In this document: positions 56,662 to 64,000 of the stretch, piece by piece
How positions within the stretch are numbered: position 1 is the stretch's first letter
Layout: each line of letters starts with the position of its first letter
Assembly (NCBI GenBank): GCA_000729835.1
Contig: JFHB01000028.1
Span: 1 to 64,000 of the forward strand
Length of the DNA: 64,000 nt
Source: Atkinsonella hypoxylon
Taxonomy: Eukaryota > Ascomycota > Sordariomycetes > Hypocreales > Clavicipitaceae
Reading direction: 5' to 3'
The notes under the pieces: generated by a model
The model's database searches: none
Told to the model about the DNA's origin: nothing
The model's input: only the letters and a program-made list of their open reading frames with translations
Translations under genes and position numbers: made by a program

Positions 56662-58860
56662 TTACATCGCCCAAGTAGACGTGCTCTTCAAAGCATCCGA
56701 AGCCTTGGAGTCAAGCCTCGTCAAAATATGTAGCAAAACGTTGAAGTCGGCCCTAGCTCTCGCAGCAAGTGGCGAAGCCTGGTTTCGGTGAATTATAGAC
56801 AACAGCGTAGCGCCAATAATCCGGATCTTCTCCACCTACAACACACAAAAAGCCCGTCAGTTCACTTTATTCCAAGTTGATCCGTTTCAAGAATATCCAA
56901 AAGCTGGTCTTTGTCTTTGAGAATATCATGCGGTTTAATGGTAAGAGAAAACTTACATATGGTTCACCATTCACTTGCAGAGACCAAAAGGGTGCCTCGT
57001 GCATTACCCTCAGCATGTCTCTCACAATCTCGGTCTTGCGAAGGTCCGCCTGTTCTGCCCCGGGGGCAAAGAAGGCAATATCTTCGAGCTTCTGCGTGAT
57101 AACTGTGCGGAGACAATGAAAGGACACTTGGAGATTGGCGCATTGAATCACGAACTGGCTTGCTTCGCTGATAGGCGCCCCGCCACTTGCTGCGTTAGTC
57201 TGGAGAAATGAGGGCAAATCATCAATGCAGGTAATGAAATGGACGAAAAGTGAGTCTAAGCGCTGTCTTTCTGACTCAGTGAGGACTCGACTTGGCGGAT
57301 TCTCTACGCTAAACTTCGTAGCCTTTTGGTCTTGAAAAACCCTGATCTGAATGAGAAGATCTGACGCCGCCTGCCAAAGCTTCAAGTTGGCATTGAAACC
57401 AATGATCAAGTTCCTTCTGTGAGTGTCGGACGGCGCTGCTATATCACTTCCATTACCGATAGAGGCAGCGCTGTTGTCATCGATGCCTGTAGGGTACGCC
57501 GTGGTGATGCCTGTCTCAAAACAATATTTGTGCATCGTTATAGGGCGATTGTTCAGGATGGCAGCTGACTTGTCGCCCATATAAACGATCCAGAACGCTC
57601 TCCGGCGCAACTCAGCCTCGACTGATGACAGGCCGTCCAGAGATGCCTCGTCATATAGTCTCATCACTTGCACGAGGCGTGTGGCCTCGCCATATATGTG
57701 CCATGAGTATTCGGGTTTCCCCGCGGCATGAACGCAGTTGGAATGAAAGTACCGAATAGTGATAGAGCTGGCGTTGGGACTCTCTAGGTCTGCTTCTAGG
57801 TAGCTGTTCAGGCAATCTCTCGAAGCCTGCAGAAATAAATCAGCCACCTTTTCGCCCTCGGGGAATAAATCCTTAGGTAGCAGGAATGCTGCCTCGGCGC
57901 ATACGGCAGCGATGAGAGTAAAAGTGGCATCAGGCCTGCAAGTCAAAGCGTCGCTTCCAGCAATAGGAATGTCAGCGGAAATTCCTGCCCAGCTTGAAAG
58001 ATTCGAGGCAGGTGGCTTTCCCGCAACGCTTTCCATGCTATTTCGTGCAGGAGCGCTGTGCAAGGCCGCTGGTACGGTAGACGCAGACGATGCGAATACC
58101 GAGAAGCCGTCGCGGAGGCTTGGCTCGTGGACCAGCGGAGTCAGCGGATAAAGATATTGGAAGAAGAGGCTGAAACACCGTTCGACCACCTCTTCAATCA
58201 CTTTATTCTGCAAAGCCAACGCCATGGCTAAGTTGCGCCAGCCCCGAAGAGCAGAACCTCCATGTGTTGCTAATGGAATAGTAACAGCGAAGCTTCGAGC
58301 TGAGGTTGGAGAAAGTCCGGCGGCTGTCGCTGTACCGACGCTCAGCTGCGCACATGGTTCCCACGACGTAGTTGATGAGTTTGAAGGGCTTGCAAAATTC
58401 GTGCCTTTACTGCTCGCCGTCGCGGAGGCCGCAAAGGCCGATGATGGTGGTGTTGGGGAAATGCCGTAATGTCCAGAGAATGTCGAGACAGCTTCCGGGG
58501 GTATAGAAGAATTGGGCCTTTTCTTAGCCTTGGGTCCACGCTTGGCCAGGGGTAAATCAAAGGTACAGCCAACCTTGTTGTCTCGGCAATGCGAACAAGT
58601 ACCGGCGGCATTGTTATAGTCGCACTGTATTGTGTTCTATTAGAGGACCGCCTGATTCACCAGCAAAGCTCCGACGGAGAAATAGACGGACGGGACGGGA
58701 CGGGACGGGACGGGGACGGGGACGGGGAAAAGAAATAAACCTTGGCTTTTCTGCCACGACACCGGTCACACGCTCGAGTGATGGCCTGACGCCGTGGTTT
58801 GTCTCGCGCTACAGGCGATGAAGGGCGTTGTGGAGACAAGCTCGGCATTGTGCTGCTCAT
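56662..58860 (-). CDS. Zn2Cys6 transcription factor, 653 aa
   Basis: Three exons: 58741-58860, 56957-58624 and 56662-56835. Introns are 116 bp (GTTTAT...ACAG) and 121 bp (GTAAGT...GTAG). The first intron splits the DNA-binding domain between CRGRKAK and CDYNN; joined, it gives a perfect C-x2-C-x6-C-x8-C-x2-C-x6-C binuclear zinc cluster (residues about 31-60), followed by a basic KRGPKAKKRP stretch that can serve as nuclear signal. The middle region (from about 190) is the fungal-specific regulatory domain: EVVERCFSLFFQYLYPLTPLVH, later RRAFWIVYMGDKSAAILNNRP. The zinc-cluster/KRGPK layout recalls fungal sugar and polysaccharide regulators, and the neighbours (GH1, secreted glucanase-like enzyme, porter) fit that role. 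Its start is 580 bp from the divergent secreted enzyme gene. Confidence 0.93.
58685..58728. repeat. GGGAC simple repeat inside the first TF intron
   Basis: Seven to eight CGGGA/CGGGGA units. On the coding strand it is a CCCGTC run between the two halves of the zinc-cluster domain. Confidence 0.8.
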
Positions 58861-59440
58861 CTTGGCATGGTGACGACGCCTATTGGCCTGCGAACCGGCC
58901 TGAGAACTGGGAATTGAGGTCTAGAGGAGACGAGGAAAAGACGACTAGTTACGGCCTGGGGCTATGGGAAATTACGGGGTTATATCCACTCACCGGCCAA
59001 ACTGCCTTGGACTGTTGTCTGCCTTGTTCAACCAATGCTCCACACTTTTATTGACCCCGATTCTCCGCATTCTGCATTTCAGCTGGCATGGGGGCCAAAA
59101 AGCTGAGGTCATGGGACGATAACTTCAAAGTCCTGATCCCGTCGCTGCCGTGAAAGCGGAGCGGACCTGGTTGGTGAGGCGTTTTTCGAGGTGGTCTTGT
59201 CTTCAGCCGCGCCGCTTTTGCCTAGGTTGATGGTTGATGCATAACCAGATCTAAGGTCCCTTACAGTCTTGGCGACGTAACTCATAAGCGTTGATGCAAC
59301 TACAGACACACAAGCACAACTCCCGCGAAGTCCGCATCTTGGATGAACGGAAAGACATTCACATAATTATCAGCGTGACCAAGAACAAAGCCTGAAAGAA
59401 GCCGCAAGGGGCGCTCATGTTTGAGATAGACCAAGTGAAA

Positions 59441-61432
59441 ATGAAGTCATCCTCAATTGCTCAACTCATTGTCGCCTTCGGTCTGACGGCCGCGCAGGTC
59501 TCCGACAATGCGCAAAGCCGCACCAAGTCACCAAAATGTCGATTTGCAACGGAGTGGTCCCAAAATGATGTGCTGACGGACTCTTCGGGCTTTGAATGGG
59601 AGTTGCTCCTCTGGGAGGGGAAGTTTCATCAGAATGACGTGGCTTACAACACCGCCAATGGCATGACGTATGACGGCACGCAATTGAACTGGACGACTGG
59701 AGAGAAGACGAAGAAGCACCCGTTTAGTGCCGCCAGTAAAGAAGTGAGCTAAAGAATGTTATTCTACCTGTCATTCTCTTATATCGGAATCAAGCCTTCT
59801 AATACTCATAGCGCTTGCCTCAAACAAAGACAGGCACTCCAGATTATGCTCTATGCGCATGCTATTGCAGGCTCAAAGGAGGCAGCCCGCTTTCTTACTC
59901 CCCATAATGCTTCAGATGCACCCAAGCTTGCTGCTTCTATCATGGAAACAAAGCTGCAGACTTATCTCCGCTTCAACCGGACTTATCCTGGGTTCGGCGG
60001 ATTTCTGCCCTGGATGACGACGAGCGAGAACGAGTTGTCGCCCACGTGGGATTGGAATAACCGGGTACCTGCATTGGACAATGGGTGAGTAGTCTTTTTG
60101 TAGAGCTAAGATGTAAAGATCTGGCAACTCATCTTCATTCATTTGTAGTGAACTCGTCTGGGCTGTATATGCTTGTATACACGCTCTTGAGCAAAACCAT
60201 GATCCATCTTTCAAATCTCTCGCTAGTGACTGGCAGAAGTGGTTTAATTATGTCAAAGAAACCGCTCCTACAGTATTCTACCGCGGTAATGGTCGTGTTT
60301 GCGCAGTAACTAAGCTTAAAGATCAGACCAAGCCTCTCCGGGACCTGCAGCAGGGCTATGAGTGCGAGGGTACCGGCTATATTGATGACCCGTACGAGGG
60401 TGAGCTCTTCACGCATTTTTTGAACGCCTTTGCTGGCCTACCGAAGCATGAAAGGGATGCGCTTTGGCAGGCAAAGAGGGCAAAGCTTGTGAAGAGGGAG
60501 TATAACATGGGTGGTTATGGCCCAATTACTGTTGAAGAAGGTGATCTTTTCCTACAATAGACCTTTACTGAAGCGCAGCTCACCTTTATTTAGGCTATTG
60601 GTTCTCTAGTCACGAGCATTGGAAAGTTTTGGAGCTTCCATATTACGATGTTGACCTTGTGAAGTGAGTTCATTCCCACAGGCGAAGTGATATGATCACA
60701 TGCTCACATCACCTTCCTTATCCTGTAGGAGACTCTATCATAATGCTGAGAGAGCACGAACCTGCAATTCTGTCGTGACAAAAGTACCGGGCTTGTTCGC
60801 TTCCGTTAACAACTCCACCAATATTTCAACAGACGAGATTATCGGCTATATCTCGCCTGCGGGTATCCCCTCTATTGCAAGTCAAAAAGAGCAGTATCAC
60901 GGTGTGATCACTCCGTACGGTGCCTGGCCCATCATGATGTTTGACAAGGCAGTCGGTCTAGCCTGGTGGCACAACATGGTTGTGGCCAATAAGATGCAAA
61001 GTATGCTGCCACGTCGCGGTTTGACCACAATGTTCTCGACACGTGGCTAATCGCAAGCGGTACAGACCCCTTTGGGAGCACCGAGTCCACACGAATAGAT
61101 GGAAAATTGGTGTCTGCGCTAGTGACTTGGGATAGCAAAGTGCTGAACGTGGTTTCTCTTCTGGGCGGTATTGCTGACCTTGTGCGGCCCAAGATGAGGA
61201 AGGATGGAATTTACGACGAGTTCATCTCGATTACTCAGGTTCGTCATCGTCTGTTTCTAGTCCGACATGGGCCTTCGCGCTCGATTTGGATTTGTAGGCT
61301 AACGTAGGTTCGCAGAGAGAGTACGGTCGAGTATTCAAGAATCTCAAGGGGGAGAATATTCCATTATGCCTGCCCCAGACCCGGGTGCCGGATGCTGGGT
61401 TAAAGGACTTTGCGCAATGTTCTGCACCGTAG
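59441..61432 (+). CDS. Secreted glycan-active enzyme, GH162 endo-beta-1,2-glucanase-like, 525 aa
   Basis: Seven exons: 59441-59743, 59834-60084, 60149-60540, 60594-60663, 60729-61000, 61066-61238 and 61316-61432. The six GT-AG introns (53-90 bp) keep one frame throughout and give 526 codons. I chose ATG 59441 because it starts a clean signal peptide (KSSSIAQLIVAFGLTAAQV); ATG 59417 would add eight residues in front of it. The mature protein is rich in aromatic and acidic residues (FLPWMTTSENEL, YIDDPYEGE, ITPYGAWP, GLAWWHNM, GSTESTR). That recalls (alpha/alpha)-barrel glucanases, and my best match from memory is the fungal GH162 endo-beta-1,2-glucanase family. That assignment needs a profile search. 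The gene itself is secure. With the GH1 enzyme and porters nearby it would supply oligosaccharides for uptake. Confidence 0.7.
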
Positions 61433-61738
61433 ATTAAGCAGAACAATTAGTCAAATCAACTCAAATGAAATAAAGGGGTCTCAGAACTTAACGCTAGTTC
61501 AATGTCCAGATAAAAATTAGGGTCAAGCAAGAATGTTGCCCCTGCTTCCTCAAATCTGCGCCAGTTTTTGTAAACTGCCATTCAACAGTGGTGTGATAGA
61601 GTGCTTGCCGAGGTTTTAACTGAGCGGGAATAACAATGGAAATAAAGCCCGTCTGGTTGTTGCCACTCCCAGCAACTTCACCTCGCCTCATAAGAGCACG
61701 TAGTTATAACAATAGATGGACATTTTAAAAACCTGTCA

Positions 61739-63085
61739 ATGACGAAGCCACGACTATTAAATCTTTGCTGTGCGAGGATCTTTCTCGCGCATAGGCCGCC
61801 CAATGCCTTTCAATTTCAGTACGGCAGCAGATTTGCTACCCTGATTACCAAAAAATGCTTCTCCGTGAGCCACTTTCAAAGGATCATGGAGACCACTGGC
61901 TTCACCGAGAACCAACTCCTCGTTCGCGACTCCATCAACCAAATATGCTCGCACTTTCCTAGCTCGTATTGGCAGGAGCATGACCAACAAGAAAAGGATC
62001 CGTCAGAGTTCCACGCTGCAATCGCGGAAGGGGGATGGCTGGGCATCGCGCTGCCGGAATCCCTAGGCGGTTCGGGCTTGGGCATATCGGAGGCAACGAT
62101 GATGATGCAGACAATCACCGAGTCTGGAGCGGGGATGGGTGGAGCACAGGCAATTCACGCCAATGTGTATGCGACTCAGCCGCTTGCTAAGTTTGGTTCC
62201 CAGCAGCAATTGAAAGAGACCATTCCCAACATCATCTCTGGGAGGTGGCGGACGTGTTTTGGGGTTACAGAACCGAATGCTGGGCTGAATACACTTGGTC
62301 TATCCACAAGTGCCGAGAAAATGGCTGATGGCTACGCTATCAGTGGACAGAAGATCTGGATCACATGCGCGCAAGTCGCGTCCAAGATGATCTTGTTGGC
62401 GAGGACAACTGCCCGAGAAGTAGTTAGTAAGGCCAGCGAGGGGCTTTCTCTGTTCTGCATCGAAATTGACAAGTCGCAGCCGGGCTTGGAGCTACGGCGC
62501 ATTAAGAAGATGGGTGGGCGAGCAGTAGATGCCAATGCGGTCTTCTTTGATAATTACCGCGTGCCCTCATCGTCGTTGATAGGCGAAGAAGGTCGCGGCT
62601 TTCAGATGATTCTTCACGGCATGAACGCAGAACGGTGTCTGTTAGCAGGGGAAGCCCTTGGTCTCGGATATGCTGCTCTTTGCCGAGCAGCATCGTATGC
62701 AAAGGAGCGAGTTGTTTTTGGCCGACCCATTGGCATGAACCAAGGCGTGGCCCATCCTCTCGCCGACGCCTACGTCAAGCTCGAGGCTGCCAAACTGGCA
62801 ACGTACCATGCTGCTAGATTATATGACCAGAGGAGCTCGGATCTGTCGACTAAACAAGACGCGGTTGGGGTGGCGGCTAATAGCGCAAAATACGTGGCAG
62901 CGGAAGCAGCATTTACGGCATGCGAGAGAGCAGTTCTGGCTCTAGGTGGCATGGGTTACGCTGCTGAATATGACGTAGAGAGGTGGTTCAGAGATTGTCT
63001 GGTTCCGCGTATTGCCCCGGTTAGCAGGGAAATGATACTGAATTACATTGGCGAGAGGGTGTTGAAGCTACCGAGGAGTTATTAG
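61739..63085 (+). CDS. Acyl-CoA dehydrogenase, 448 aa
   Basis: Intronless. Residues 1-49 are basic/hydroxylated and precede an internal Met (METTGFTENQ), so they may be a mitochondrial presequence. The core follows the family order: N-terminal helices with GWLGIALPESLGGSG, the mid-domain signature CFGVTEPNAGLNT, the beta-domain KIWITCAQ and GGRAVDANAVFFDNYRVP, and the C-terminal helices with NAERCLLAGEALG, YAKERVVFGRPIG and GGMGYAAEYDVERWFRD. The last is the FAD/dimer contact block. The enzyme uses FAD to oxidise an acyl-CoA to the enoyl-CoA; the chain type cannot be told. The C-terminus (PRSY) is not a PTS1. It starts 306 bp after the secreted enzyme gene in the same direction, the only co-directional pair in this half of the window. 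Confidence 0.94.
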   Translation: MTKPRLLNLCCARIFLAHRPPNAFQFQYGSRFATLITKKCFSVSHFQRIMETTGFTENQLLVRDSINQICSHFPSSYWQEHDQQEKDPSEFHAAIAEGGWLGIALPESLGGSGLGISEATMMMQTITESGAGMGGAQAIHANVYATQPLAKFGSQQQLKETIPNIISGRWRTCFGVTEPNAGLNTLGLSTSAEKMADGYAISGQKIWITCAQVASKMILLARTTAREVVSKASEGLSLFCIEIDKSQPGLELRRIKKMGGRAVDANAVFFDNYRVPSSSLIGEEGRGFQMILHGMNAERCLLAGEALGLGYAALCRAASYAKERVVFGRPIGMNQGVAHPLADAYVKLEAAKLATYHAARLYDQRSSDLSTKQDAVGVAANSAKYVAAEAAFTACERAVLALGGMGYAAEYDVERWFRDCLVPRIAPVSREMILNYIGERVLKLPRSY

Positions 63086-63640
63086 TGCAACTTAGCGATC
63101 GTGATTGAGTAGGACAGTCAGTCGGAAGACGATCAGATTCAGAAGTCCCCCAAATTTCGAAGGGGAAAAACGGTCACCAGTAACTGTCTATATATCAAGG
63201 TTACAAACAGCATGATTTCTCCAGACCAAATTTCAAGATTAGGCAATCGAGTATGCCATGTCGCAGCGCTGATGGATTTGTGAGTGGGCGTGGGCTGTCA
63301 CCCGGCTGGTGATGACCAACTTTGGAACATCAGCGTATACAGACCGGCTTATGCCAACGTCGATATTTCAATCTTATTCATAGTCGTTGGAGGGTGGTCA
63401 TGCCCCTTGGTCATTTGGGCTTGTTGCAGACTGATGATTTTCTCCTGCTAAAGTGTTGAACCTTCTGGGCAGATCGCCCTAATGTGCAGCTTTGGCGCAT
63501 GCGCATCTTGAAATAGTGTATGTACAATATGTGAACATTGTTGATGAATCATGCATCTATGCAGCCTAAGCTACGAGACCTGCTGGAAGTGAGCATGATT
63601 TATATATCTGCTCTACTGGAGCCTAGACCACTACTGGATT
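63086..63640. other. Convergent intergenic region
   Basis: No gene seen; 3' flanks of the dehydrogenase and permease genes. Confidence 0.5.
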
Positions 63641-64000
63641 CTACAAATACCACCTAAACTCCGGTGAACCCGGGCCGTCCCTCAATTTTAGAGTCGGTAC
63701 ATGCCTCGCCTCAACCTTACAACCGGCCTTTTGGTCGCGTCTCTGATTGTCAAAAATCATGTACAGACCGAAGAGACCGGCAATCAAAGCGCCGATCACT
63801 CCAAAACAAGCTGCAGTGATGAGCGCAGGCAAGTACTTTGGCGCATCGCGCTCACGGAAGATATGGCTCGCCACGAGACCCATGACGTTTGCCAACGGGA
63901 CACCCACAGAAGTCAGCGTGACGCGACGGCCCTCGTGGGCAATGTTGTTGTTGTACCACGTTGATAAGAGGACGGATGGAGCAGACGTGCCCAAGCACAT
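63641..64000 (-). CDS. MFS permease, Dal5/TNA1-type, C-terminal part
   Basis: Only the last ~119 residues are inside the window; the gene continues past base 64000. The sequence STWYNNNIAHEGRRV then TSVGVPLANVMGLVASHIF matches the TM9-TM11 region of the fungal anion:cation symporter family (allantoate, nicotinate, vitamin and related organic anions). After it come RERDAPKYLPAL, a last membrane helix (FGVIGALIAGLFGLYMIF) and a basic tail. The Met at the window edge is an internal residue, not the start codon. Confidence 0.85.
   Translation of the reverse strand: MCLGTSAPSVLLSTWYNNNIAHEGRRVTLTSVGVPLANVMGLVASHIFRERDAPKYLPALITAACFGVIGALIAGLFGLYMIFDNQRRDQKAGCKVEARHVPTLKLRDGPGSPEFRWYL

Noticed and set aside
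60990..61070. Apparent frameshift in the secreted glucanase-like gene
   Set aside because: The other frame reads protein-like here, but a 65-bp intron (GTATGC, CTAAT branch, TACAG) fits the gene's other introns and keeps the total in frame.
1..64000. tRNA, rRNA or other RNA genes
   Set aside because: I looked for cloverleaf A/B-box patterns and rRNA-like blocks by eye and saw none; a tRNA scan would settle this.

Overview
This is the left end of a chromosome of a filamentous ascomycete (Pezizomycotina, probably a sordariomycete). The evidence: the window opens with the C-rich telomere strand (TAACCC repeats); genes carry short GT-AG introns with CTAAC/CTGAC-type branch sites; the gene families are typically fungal (HR-PKS, Zn2Cys6 regulator, sugar porters, FSH hydrolase); and the repeats show strong RIP-type decay, with transitions turning CAA, CAG, CGA and TGG codons into TAA, TAG and TGA.

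Region 1 (1-17.86 kb) is gene-free, AT-rich nested transposon DNA. From the tip inward it holds: a telomere tract; a decayed reverse-transcriptase element with Penelope-like motifs, 345-bp direct repeats and telomeric tracts at its junctions (23-4204); a solo LTR with a perfect 5-bp target duplication (4716-4889); a decayed Tc1/mariner transposase (~5240-6790); a complete but dead 9,950-bp Ty3/gypsy element (6807-16756) with 243-bp LTRs and AATAT target duplications, carrying ~3 kb of unexplained sequence after the integrase; and a second probable solo LTR (17441-17731).

Region 2 (17.86-31.9 kb) is a graveyard of accessory genes: a truncated APH-type kinase, an intact two-exon hypothetical gene, an intact protein-kinase-like gene, a MADS-like relic, a BTB relic with its middle missing, a ~47-bp palindromic tandem repeat, a secreted/one-TM cysteine-rich protein gene, an ankyrin relic and a MITE with a second copy at 54 kb.

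Region 3 (32-53.7 kb) looks like a polyketide gene cluster: a CYP505-type P450 heme domain, an M20 amidohydrolase, a 2,245-aa highly reducing PKS (KS-AT-DH-ER-KR-ACP, no methyltransferase), an FSH/LovG-type hydrolase likely to release the product, an MFS porter, a divergent dihydroorotase paralogue with nine introns, and a second MFS porter. The dihydroorotase could be a self-resistance or tailoring gene; that is inference.

Region 4 (53.7-64 kb) looks like a sugar-use locus: an intracellular GH1 beta-glucosidase, a Zn2Cys6 regulator, a secreted protein resembling fungal endo-beta-1,2-glucanases, an acyl-CoA dehydrogenase and the C-terminal end of a Dal5-type permease. From 32 kb on, the genes alternate strand almost perfectly, giving divergent promoter pairs and convergent 3' pairs. 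All spliced gene models here were built by hand from splice signals and reading-frame continuity; each sums to a whole number of codons.
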